From positions 1,488,001-1,552,000 of the forward strand of contig NC_088938.1 of NCBI RefSeq assembly GCF_033473495.1: 64,000 nt of DNA, written 5' to 3'. This DNA comes from Cercospora beticola. Lineage: Eukaryota; Ascomycota; Dothideomycetes; Mycosphaerellales; Mycosphaerellaceae. The notes beneath the pieces are model-generated. The model worked only from the letters and a program-made list of their open reading frames with translations, made no database searches and was not told the DNA's origin. Below are positions 55,762 through 64,000 of the stretch, piece by piece; position 1 is the stretch's first letter, and the number at the start of each line of letters is the position of its first letter. Both the position numbers and the translations under genes were made by a program.

Positions 55762-55878
55762 CTGAGATGTGTCCAGCCTACGGAAGTAGACCAATGCAGT
55801 CCATCTGAGTTTGCTCTGTCTACTCGTATCATCGTTCGTCGCTGTGCTCGATTGGCTTGTATGTCCCTCATTGTGGCG
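55762..55878. repeat. Imperfect direct repeat, copy 2
   Basis: Matches 55402-55510 in block order. Similarity is partial. Confidence 0.5.
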
Positions 55879-56361
55879 GGAGCATGATCATTGTGGCTTG
55901 ACCTCCACCTTTCGACCGCACCCGGTGCGGCTGAACCCAGGCACTATCGCGGTCTGGGTTGTTTCGTGGCTGCTCTTCAATCCGATTGGCATCTCTCTTC
56001 TACACCTGCAGCTCGAGGCCAACTGTAGACTCGCACGAGGCAACAACTACCACTAGCCGGACAATCGTAACCCGGTCTGGCATCGTCGGGGCTTCAGGTG
56101 TCGCAGAGCCGCTGTGGCTGATACTGAACCCTATAAGGAAGTGGAGTGGTCACTCAGACCCCCGGCAAGCTGGCTCCTCCCAAAGGCATCTACACCTCGC
56201 GTTCGCCCTTCCGTCGTCCCCTCCTCATCTCCCTCCTGTGCCTGGTCTTCATCGTGGCGCTGTACAATCTAGTGCCCCGCCTACGGCTCCTCGTGGAACA
56301 GATCGCCGTTCCAAAGGCACCCTTCAGCTTCCCCACACGCCCCATCACCACATCGACGACA

Positions 56362-58506
56362 ATGGGCAAGGCATTCAAGAAGCCGCCTCAGGCGCCACCC
56401 GTCTTCACGCATACTCCGGAGACGGTGATCGAGCGGACGAAACGCCTGTTGGACGCCAACAAGGCACTGCAGGACAAAATCGTCAAGGACATCACACCTG
56501 AGACGGCGACGTTCGAGAACGTCGAACTGCCGTTTGCCCAAGATGATAACAATATGGCGCTGGAGGCACACATCATTGGCTTCTACCAGGCAGTTTCCAC
56601 AGATGCCAAGCTGAGAGATGCATCAACGGAGGCCGAGAAGCTGATGGACGAGTTCAGCATCGAGTCGTCGATGCGCGAGGATATCTTCAAGCTTGTCGAT
56701 GCTGCGTTCAAGAAGCAAAAGGACGACCAGAAGTTGGACGCTGAGAGCAGACGGTTGCTGGAGAAAGATCACAAGGGCTACATTCGAATGGGTCTGGGCA
56801 TTCCTGCTGGGCCTGATAGAGATCGTTTCAAGGAGATCAAGAAGAGGCTGTCTGAGCTCTCGATCACATTTCAGAAGAACCTCAACGAGGAGAAGGGCGG
56901 ACTGTGGTTGACACCAGAAGAGCTAGACGGCGTACCTGAGGATGTCACAAGCGGATTGCAGAAGGGCAAGGAAGGCACACCGAGTGAGGGCAAGCTATGG
57001 CTGACATTCAAGTACCCCGACCTTTTCCCGACGCTGAAGTATGCGAAGAACGAGGCAACGCGGCGCAAGGTATTCGTTGCCAATGAAAACAAATGTCCGG
57101 AGAACATTGAGCTGTTCAAGGAGGCTATCGTGCTCAGAGATGAGAGTGCCCGTCTGCTCGGCTACCCCAACCATGCTACCTTCCGCATTGAGGATAAGAT
57201 GGCCAAGACGCCAAAGACTGTCGACGACTTTCTTGGTGACCTGCGCGAAAGACTCGCACCTGGTGGCCTGAAGGAGATTGAGAAGCTCAAGGAGCTCAAG
57301 AAGAAGCAAGGTGCTGATGGCGACAACTACTATCTGTGGGACCACCGATTCTACGATACTCTCATGCTTGAACGCGACTACCAGCTCGATCAGAACCGCA
57401 TTTCTGAGTACTTCCCTATTCAGACATCCATCAGTGGCATGCTGAACATCTTCGAAGAGATCTTCGGACTGCACTTTGTCGAAGTACAAGGCGAGCATCG
57501 CGACCAGATTTCAGAGACGGGGAAGGGCGATGATATCGTTTGGCACCCCGACGTCCAAGTCTTCTCTGTCTGGGATGATGAGAGTGAAGGCGGCGGCTTC
57601 GTTGGCTATTTGTATCTTGACCTCTTCCCACGTGAAGGCAAATATGGTCACGCGGCAAACTTTAACATCCAGCCAGGCTTCATGACTGAGAACGGCACAC
57701 GACGCTATCCTGCTACTGCTCTTGTTTGCAACTTCAGCAAGCCAACACCGAAGAAGCCTTCCCTGCTTAAGCATGACGAGGTTGTCACACTCTTCCACGA
57801 ATTAGGGCACGGCATTCACGATCTTGTTTCCAAGACGACGTACAGCCGTTTCCACGGTACTTCCACTGTCCGAGACTTCGTCGAGGCGCCATCCCAAATG
57901 CTGGAGAACTGGTGCTGGACTCCATCCCAAATCAAATCGCTCTCCAAGCATTGGTCGCACCTGTCACCGGAATACGAGGCCGCATGGAAGGAAACCGGAA
58001 AGGAGAAGCCTGCGCAGTCGGAGATGCCAGACGACCTCATACAGTCCATCATCAGCACGCGCCACGTCAACGACGCCCTCTTTAATTTGCGCCAGCTGCA
58101 CTTTGGCATCTTTGACATGACCGTGCACGAAGCACCTTCACACGACTGGGTCAAGGGCCTCGACGCTTCTGAAACGTACAACAAGTTGCGCAGCGAGATC
58201 AGCAAGCTTGACGGACCAGAGACGCTTGGCGAAGGTTGGCTCTGGGGCCATGGCCAAGCCACCTTCGGTCATCTGATCGGTGGGTACGATGCTGGATACT
58301 ACGGCTATCTCTCCAGTCAGGTGTACTCAGCAGACATGTTCTACACGATCTTCAAGGCTGATCCAATGAACGGCAAGGAGGGCAGGCGTTACAGGCACAT
58401 GGTGCTCGAAAAGGGTGGAAGTCAAGACGAGATGCTCACGCTAGAGCAGTTCCTTGGACGACCGCCGAACACTGAGGCATTCTACAAGGAGCTGGGTCTG
58501 TCATAG
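56362..58506 (+). CDS. M3 metallo-oligopeptidase (saccharolysin/thimet-type)
   Basis: 714 residues from the ATG at 56362 (MGKAFKKPPQAPPVF), where cytosolic family members begin. The zinc site is TLFHELGHGIHDL, with His479, Glu480 and His483, and the distal Glu ligand in DFVEAPSQMLENW. Later HVNDALFNLRQLHFGIFDM and GYDAGYYGYLSSQVYSADMF are conserved helices of the family. These enzymes trim short peptides in the cytosol, the vacuolar lumen or mitochondria. The frame stays open for 72 codons upstream (56146-56361), encoding PFRRPLLISLLCLVFIVALYNLV, a clear membrane helix. No ATG occurs there, so it could be an extra N-terminus if an upstream exon supplies a start. I call the shorter form. Confidence 0.92.
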   Translation: MGKAFKKPPQAPPVFTHTPETVIERTKRLLDANKALQDKIVKDITPETATFENVELPFAQDDNNMALEAHIIGFYQAVSTDAKLRDASTEAEKLMDEFSIESSMREDIFKLVDAAFKKQKDDQKLDAESRRLLEKDHKGYIRMGLGIPAGPDRDRFKEIKKRLSELSITFQKNLNEEKGGLWLTPEELDGVPEDVTSGLQKGKEGTPSEGKLWLTFKYPDLFPTLKYAKNEATRRKVFVANENKCPENIELFKEAIVLRDESARLLGYPNHATFRIEDKMAKTPKTVDDFLGDLRERLAPGGLKEIEKLKELKKKQGADGDNYYLWDHRFYDTLMLERDYQLDQNRISEYFPIQTSISGMLNIFEEIFGLHFVEVQGEHRDQISETGKGDDIVWHPDVQVFSVWDDESEGGGFVGYLYLDLFPREGKYGHAANFNIQPGFMTENGTRRYPATALVCNFSKPTPKKPSLLKHDEVVTLFHELGHGIHDLVSKTTYSRFHGTSTVRDFVEAPSQMLENWCWTPSQIKSLSKHWSHLSPEYEAAWKETGKEKPAQSEMPDDLIQSIISTRHVNDALFNLRQLHFGIFDMTVHEAPSHDWVKGLDASETYNKLRSEISKLDGPETLGEGWLWGHGQATFGHLIGGYDAGYYGYLSSQVYSADMFYTIFKADPMNGKEGRRYRHMVLEKGGSQDEMLTLEQFLGRPPNTEAFYKELGLS

Positions 58507-58917
58507 ATATTGCAAGTGCCTCATTGCACCTTAGCGCTTGCAATGATGCTTTGCCGCGCTCATTACGAGCTGCGGCCTTATGAAATGCGACGAATTGTCC
58601 GATGTTCACGAGTATCATATTTGTTCATGGCGCATTATCAACATCAGCCGCTCCCGTCATGTGCGGCGTCTCGTGTCTTATATAGTAAGCTGCTTCTATC
58701 GAGTTCTAGAAAAGTGAATAAGTCGGCAACTTTAATCCGGAAATGGAAGAAAGCGCGTGCACAGCCCCCCACTCAACCTCACGTTTCACACATGTTTTGC
58801 ATCAACCTGTACTCTGCAACAACATCCCTAGGCGCTCACTCGCCCTAAGTACTTTTGGCCTTCCCATGTCGCGCTTGAACATATAACAAGAACAGGCAAG
58901 CGTGCGCCCATCCAAGA
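58507..58917. other. Intergenic, no gene recognised
   Basis: About 410 bp holding the peptidase 3' flank and the promoter of the U-box gene. Confidence 0.5.
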
Positions 58918-59977
58918 ATGTCATACTTGGCAGAGCAACTCAAAGAGAAAGGCAATGTTGCCTTCCGGAATGGGGAGTACCACGAGGCCGAGGACTTTTA
59001 CACACAAGTAAGTACTGCCTGTCGAGTTGCTTGCACAATGTTGCGCAAGAAGAGTCGCGCGACTGTCATGCAAATCGCGATGCGACTTCGATTACTAATA
59101 GGCAGCAGGCAGTCCAGAAGTACTCGCGGAATCCGTTAATCTTCACGAATCGCGCCAATGTCCGCCTGAAGCTACAGAAATGGGATGATGTGGTAAACGA
59201 TTGTCTCAAATCAATAGAAATCACTGGACCGAATGGGCAGAACCACAAGGCATGGTACTTCTTGGCGCAAGCGCAACTGGCGATGCATCATCCTCATGAA
59301 GCACTTTCCTCAGCACTGAAAGCCTACGAGCAAGTCTTACATCCAGCGCCCGCAGCGAAAATTAGCCCGCAAGATCTCCAAACTTTCTCAAATTTCGTCC
59401 TCAGATGCAAAAAAGAAAAGTTCCGAGCTCGGGATCGAGAACGACTGAAGCGACAAGGCGAGCTTCGAGCCGAACTGGAAGAAACGCTCGAAAGGCAACG
59501 ACAGCAGGAGACTGATGAGATCGCCGCACAGCTGCATCGTGGCGAACTTGGTCAAGTTGAAGCTTCGGAACGAAGTGAAGAAATCCGGAAGCTCTACGAG
59601 GATAAGAGTAATACCTTACGCACAGTCTTCGAAATTGCCGATCCACAGAACAACAAACCGCGTGAGATTCCCGATCATTTGATCGATATGATTACCTTTG
59701 AACCTATGCATGACCCGGTCATGACGAAAAATGGGCATTCGTATGAGCGAGCGACGATACTGGAGCATTTGAAACGCACGCCTACGGATCCTTTGACGAG
59801 GTAAGTCACTGGCGCTGAGAATCTTCGTCCGAAGCTCAATCGATTTGGCGCAAATAAACCTAACATGCAAACAGAGACCCTCTCAAAAAGGAAGACCTAC
59901 GACCGAACTTTGGCCTCAAAGCCGCCTGTGATGAATTCTGGGACAGTGGAGCGCGAGAATGGATTACGGACTGGTGA
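58918..59977 (+). CDS. CHIP-type TPR/U-box E3 ubiquitin ligase
   Basis: Exons 58918-59007, 59109-59800 and 59875-59977 are joined in phase (0 then 2) to 294 residues. Residues 1-110 are tetratricopeptide repeats (EQLKEKGNVAFRNGEYHEAEDFYTQAVQKYSRNPLIFTNRANVRLKLQKWDDVVNDC and the HKAWYFLAQAQLAMHHPHEAL repeat). A charged coiled coil spans about 135-210. The C-terminal U-box is PREIPDHLIDMITFEPMHDPVMTKNGHSYERATILEHL..DPLTR..LRPNFGLKAACDEFW. This order is that of STUB1/CHIP, which binds Hsp70/Hsp90 tails through its TPR and ubiquitinates clients. An alternative acceptor three bases earlier (after 59105) would add one Gln. Confidence 0.9.
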
Positions 59978-60336
59978 CTATGCCACAAAGCGGAGTTTGA
60001 CAACCAAGGAGTCCTTCGCCATACTTTCGATGTAGATATGTCGCCAAAGACTGCTCATACGACAGAAGCTGCCTCGCCAGGAGCGGAACGTGCAGGAAAG
60101 CGAGAGCGGTTGAAGAAGTGGGCGCAGCGGACTTTCGCCCCTCGCGATTCTGATGTGCAGATTGACTAGGCGTCATCCATTCGAAGTCGACGGAGGTTGA
60201 GACGCAGAGTCAGAAGTTGGATTGGCATACACTTGCGGAGCGGCAGTTTGAATGAGGGTTTGACCTGATGATTTGTGATTGGGAGCTGCGTTCCAAGCAG
60301 TCTTCGCCAATATCTGTACATGATTCTCACTCCTTT
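59978..60336. other. Convergent intergenic region
   Basis: 360 bp between the convergent U-box and P450 genes. No gene was seen. Confidence 0.5.
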
Positions 60337-62119
60337 TTACGATTTCTGCTCGAGCAAAGTTAGACGACAAGGCATTCCTTCCGCAGGCTTTGCTGTCCCC
60401 AATTGGATCTGATACGCCCTTTCGCCAAACTGTGTCTGCACGCCAGTTGTCGAGCTCGGATATCCACTTCTGTCGCCTTTCAGTTTCCCTACTTCGTCAT
60501 ACGCTGCTTCGAAGTCGAATGTCCGCAAAGTCATCGCCAGAATAATCTTGGTCTCTATGATTGCGAGTTCCTGGCCGATGCCTGCGATTGAGAGAGTGTC
60601 AGCATGGAGATTTCCGACCTAAAATCGGGAGAAGCAAAGTGGTGAAACTTACAATTTCTCGAGCCCTTGCTAAAAGGTACCCAAGCCTCCTTGTTATTCT
60701 GCGCGTAGACTGCCGATCCGGGCACGAAGCGGTCAGGGTCGAATTTGTCCGGTTCAGGCCAGTACCTTGGATTTCGATGCAGTCCTACGTTCACAGGCCA
60801 GATCATGAAGTTCTCAGTCGGCATATTCTCTCCCGTGTCAGGGTTGTGAAGAGTGTAGCCAGGCCGGCCCAGTCTGATTGTACTGGCCGGACTGTCTAGT
60901 CGCAGGACCTCTTTCGTTACGGCTAATGTGTATTCGAGCTTGTTGAGTAGATGTGGTTCTGCGATGATCTTTTCGGCGACTTGGCTTGGATCTGGACCGA
61001 AGACTTCTTCGTGTTCCTGTTTGATTTTGGCGAGACAGTCTGGTGATTTGGCGAGGTAGTAGTATGCGTAGCAGATGGTAGAGCTTGTGGTATCGTGTCC
61101 CGCGAAGAGCATTGTCTTGACGTTGCTGATCGCCGCTTCCTTGAATTCGGCATCTAGTTCTTTCATTTCGTCAACATTGGCGCCGCTGCCCTTCTTCTCC
61201 TTGAGATACGTTTCCAGTGCCAGATCAATGACATGCTTCGAGCGACCTCTGCTCTGACGGCCAGCGAAACGTTCGTCAAGACGGGCGCCGACGTATTGGT
61301 TCATCTTGTAGTTATTGTATCTTTGGATGATGGGTCTCCGAATATCCCATAGCTCACTCGGCTGGAATTGGGCTCCTTTGGCTTGCCATCGGACTTGCGA
61401 ATTGAAAGCATCCACTAGCACGTTTGCTCCGCGCTGTGCATTCAGATCGATGTCAAGAACGATACGGCCAATGACGTTGACTGTGAGTTTTGTGGTAGCT
61501 TGTTCCATGCGGAAGAGATCGTTGTTCTTCGCGTGCTGAGCCATGATATCGCAGAAAACTTCGCATTCTTTGACGATTGCAGGCACCTGAGTCATGAGAT
61601 GGCTGGAGGAGAAACCTGGGTTGAATGCACTCCTCCATCGTTTCCAGACTGCTCCGTCTTCGCTGACCAGATTTGCAGGGCCTCCGAAATTCCAGATGAA
61701 TTCTACGACGCGGACGTACGTCAGTAACAAGATCTCGACACTTGCGTACTCGACTCACCTCTCACAAGTGGATGCTTCGGAAAATGGTTCTCAAGTACAA
61801 CTTGATTCAGCATTTCGGTGTTGAAGATGGCCATCAACGGCGGACCTAAAGGCCACGGGTCGAAATAGATCAAGTCTCCCAACTTGTAATGTTCCTTCAG
61901 ACAATGCATGTACGTCTGTGGTGCGGCGTCCCTCGGCTGGGTGGCGAGAACCTTTCCCATGGATATGAGCGAGCCCAGGAAGTAGTTTTGTGGCGGCGAC
62001 GGCAAGCCTTTCATGATACTGCGCTGGAAATGTAGTCTCCGAAAAAATTGAATTACGCATATCGATGCGATGGCCGCTGTGGCATACCAGACGCCTCTGG
62101 AGGCCAGCAGCTCGAACAT
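60337..62119 (-). CDS. Cytochrome P450 monooxygenase
   Basis: Minus-strand exons 62119-61759, 61702-60653 and 60581-60337 are joined in phase 1 at both introns (56 and 71 bp), giving 551 residues. A membrane anchor (VWYATAAIASICVIQFFRRLHF, residues 9-30) is followed by the Pro-rich GLPSPPQNYFLGSL. The I-helix has AGHDTTSS, the K-helix KEVLR (ExxR), then PDRF. The heme loop FSKGSRNCIGQ has its Cys near residue 471, split by the last intron. All core residues are present, so it should be an active ER-bound monooxygenase. The sequence resembles fungal secondary-metabolism P450s. It is divergent from an SDR gene and so may act with it in a small biosynthetic or detoxifying step. Confidence 0.92.
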
Positions 62120-62828
62120 GTTGGGTACAGCCACCGGTGTGGCGGGGCCCGGAGAGTTCCAGCGGAATATGCTATGCGATAGAGAGTATATGGAGCAGAA
62201 AGAAGACGAACGAAGTCCAGGTATGAAACAATACCCTATCTCATCACCGTGTTGGATTGTGAGAGTTCAGCCGCGCAGAATCGACGACGTTACGAGCTAT
62301 ACGAGCGACGGGGGTCAAATACCAAGCGAGGCATCGCCGTGATGGTGTTGGTATCAAACGCTTCCCACATTAAGCCCCATATGAGCTGAGAGAGGCGAAT
62401 TGTCTTCTTCGAGCTTGCTGGAATATGCTCAGAAGTATCGAGGAAGGTGTACTTGGTCTTGCTTCCATCTGTGAAACGCACGTGGAAGAACCGGACCGCG
62501 ACGGACCGATTCGAAAAGTGTAACTTCGAAGCCCTCAAACTCTCTCAAGACTTCACATCAACATGATGGTGGGAGCATAATCATTGTTCTCCATAAGAAC
62601 TAACATTGCACCATTGCAAGGTGCACAATTCGATGTTTGGAAGCTCTGCAACTGACAGTATATCCACGTCAACAAGCTCCATGCACTCCATCGCACATCA
62701 CGACTCCAATGAGTCTTGACGTCAGTAAGTGTAAGTGGCCATTTGGTGGTTTACATACGCCTGTATCGAGATGGCAAGTACGTCCCAAAGATCAGACGCT
62801 TTCGTGATAGAAAATCAAAATCGCAATC
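62120..62828. promoter_or_regulatory. Shared divergent promoter of the P450 and SDR genes
   Basis: 709 bp between two divergent starts. It includes the inverted repeat TGCACC-ATTGCAA-GGTGCA at 62607-62625, a possible dimer-binding site. A longer upstream frame on the plus strand (62716-63147) overlaps the SDR start in another phase and is not considered coding. Confidence 0.45.
62607..62625. promoter_or_regulatory. Inverted-repeat element in the P450/SDR promoter
   Basis: TGCACC and GGTGCA, exact complements with a 7-nt spacer. Length and position fit a dimeric regulator site, but no factor is identified. Confidence 0.35.
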
Positions 62829-63812
62829 ATGTCACCACTCAGCAGCAACACATTCGAACCAAACAACGGCATCCCAGATCTCTCTGGCAAAGTCTACGTC
62901 GTCACCGGCGGAAGTGCAGGAATCGGCTTCGGCATCTGCGCTCATATCCTTCAACATAATCCCGCAGCTTTGTATATTCTTTCCAAAAAGGAAGAGCACT
63001 TGGAAGAAGCTCAAGAAGCTCTCAAGAAATATGGAGATGTCACCAAAGTCCACGCCGTGCAATGCGATCTTGAAGATCTCCAACAGACAAATGAAGTCGC
63101 AAACCGACTCCGCGAAGAACTCACAAGACTCGACGCACTGGTACTAAACGCAGGCCTAGGCGTCGGAAAATACGCCGAATCCAAAAACGGCCTGGACACA
63201 CACATGCAAGTAAACGTCTTCGCCCAACACCACATCACCATGATCCTCCTCCCCCTCCTCCTCCAAACCCCAGACTCACGCCTAGTCCTCCAATCCTCCG
63301 ACCTCCACCGCGGCGCAACCTCAGACACAAAATTTGAAAGTCTCACCGAAATCAACCAAGACATCGGTCCCATGCGCCTCTACAACCGCACAAAACTAGC
63401 CCAAATCCTGCTCGTCCGCGCAATGGTTCGTCGCAAAGAACGAGGCGCAGGCGAGCTGGGCTTAAAACCCGGATCAGCGCCATGGATCAACGCCACACAC
63501 CCGGGAGCCGTGAAAACTGATCAGCAAGACCAAGCCGTAGAAGCATACGGGACTCTCGGGAAAATTGGAGTTAAAGCCGTGCGGCCATTCATGAAAGAGC
63601 CCGTGGACGAGGGTTGTAGGTCCGCGCTTTTTGCGGCTACGAGTGGAGATATTAGCAAAGAGGGGATTGACGGGAAATATATTGTTCCAGATCGTAAGGT
63701 TACAGCTGTTTCTTCGCAGGCGGAGAATGAGGAGCTGGGGGAGAATTTGTGGCGTTTGACTGCGGAGGTTTTGCAGCAGAAGCTCGGTAGTCTGCCGTAT
63801 AGTATGTTGTAG
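62829..63812 (+). CDS. Short-chain dehydrogenase/reductase
   Basis: A single exon of 327 residues. The Rossmann nucleotide loop TGGSAGIG is at 26-33, the NAG motif in LDALVLNAGLG, then VLQSSDLHRG with the catalytic Ser, and YNRTK giving the Tyr-Lys pair. NATHPGAVKTD supplies the post-active-site Pro/Gly region. This classical SDR layout fits an NAD(P)-dependent reductase acting on a carbonyl or alcohol. Fungal homologs of this size are often light-induced or secondary-metabolism reductases with unknown substrates. Its divergent partner is a P450. Confidence 0.9.
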   Translation: MSPLSSNTFEPNNGIPDLSGKVYVVTGGSAGIGFGICAHILQHNPAALYILSKKEEHLEEAQEALKKYGDVTKVHAVQCDLEDLQQTNEVANRLREELTRLDALVLNAGLGVGKYAESKNGLDTHMQVNVFAQHHITMILLPLLLQTPDSRLVLQSSDLHRGATSDTKFESLTEINQDIGPMRLYNRTKLAQILLVRAMVRRKERGAGELGLKPGSAPWINATHPGAVKTDQQDQAVEAYGTLGKIGVKAVRPFMKEPVDEGCRSALFAATSGDISKEGIDGKYIVPDRKVTAVSSQAENEELGENLWRLTAEVLQQKLGSLPYSML

Positions 63813-64000
63813 TGTATGTACTGGGCTGGGGTGATGTGGGAGGAAGAACAGCATTCAGGTGCCGGTTTCCCGTGTAGCGGGAGGTAGTATGCAAATCGAT
63901 AGCTCATAAATTGGGAAGAGTAGCAGTCCCCGCTTTCGATGCAGCATGTAACATCAGCAGCATACCTACGTAGAAATACCATCAGCGGCGGAAGCCAAGC
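63813..64000. other. End of window
   Basis: 3' flank of the SDR gene. No gene is recognised up to the edge. Confidence 0.5.

Larger units (their letters stand above)
55306..56361. other. Intergenic and upstream region of the peptidase gene
   Basis: About 1 kb. It contains an imperfect direct duplication (55402-55510 and 55762-55878) and, at 56146-56361, an in-frame extension of the downstream peptidase without an ATG. Confidence 0.5.

Overview
The window is nuclear DNA of a filamentous ascomycete. Coding exons are interrupted by short (about 44-115 bp) GT-AG introns with CTRAY-type branch points. The gene content is typical of Pezizomycotina: a Pth11/SAT4-type rhodopsin-fold membrane protein, a Zn2Cys6 regulator, a DUF3431 protein, a P450 beside an SDR, an MFS-DHA transporter and small secreted proteins. 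This mix, together with compact genes among 0.5-2 kb gene-poor stretches, points to Dothideomycetes (Mycosphaerellales-like). That placement is inference. All gene models were assembled by hand from reading frames, splice consensus and phase, with no alignment or RNA data.

Layout. 1-10 kb: C-terminal part of an unknown protein, SAT4-type membrane protein, secreted Cys-containing protein, dynactin p50, secreted alpha/beta hydrolase, cytosolic-type aspartate aminotransferase. 10-17 kb: MAPEG protein, short Zn2Cys6 protein, syntaxin-18/Ufe1-like SNARE, and a PHO-4 family phosphate permease with an in-frame TGA. 17.7-19.3 kb: a minus-strand array of similar small exons, each ending in a 5' splice site, for which I know no family. 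19.3-22.5 kb: no convincing gene. 22.5-30.5 kb: vacuolar Ca2+/H+ exchanger with a MITE in its 3' flank, GH43 protein, CAS1-type 10-TM acyltransferase, small secreted protein. 30.5-32.2 kb: structured tandem repeats. 32-40 kb: TPR-like small protein, SsuD/luciferase-type monooxygenase, DUF3431 protein, secreted EEP-fold hydrolase, small membrane protein. 40-52.7 kb: MFS transporter, sulfatase, amino-acid transporter, coiled-coil protein of unknown function, rhodanese/Cdc25-type protein, peroxisomal enoyl-CoA hydratase. 53-64 kb: intron-containing tRNA-Asn-like gene, secreted Cys-rich protein, M3 metallopeptidase, CHIP-type U-box ligase, and a P450 divergent from an SDR.

The genes are mostly unrelated housekeeping and accessory functions and do not form one pathway. 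The P450/SDR pair with a shared 0.7 kb promoter is the only obvious candidate for co-regulation. Phosphate, Ca2+, amino-acid and drug transporters, secreted hydrolases and small secreted proteins suit a saprobic or plant-associated lifestyle.

The observations most worth checking are: (1) the exon array at 17.7-19.25 kb, in which a 12-mer (CCTTTGAGCGGG, minus strand) recurs exactly five times, always 52-53 nt before a splice donor; (2) the premature TGA replacing an expected Trp in the phosphate permease; (3) loss of both the nucleophile and the catalytic His in the SGNH part of the CAS1-type acyltransferase; (4) a 387-bp MITE with a 10-bp target duplication; (5) structured tandem repeats at 30.6-31.2 kb.
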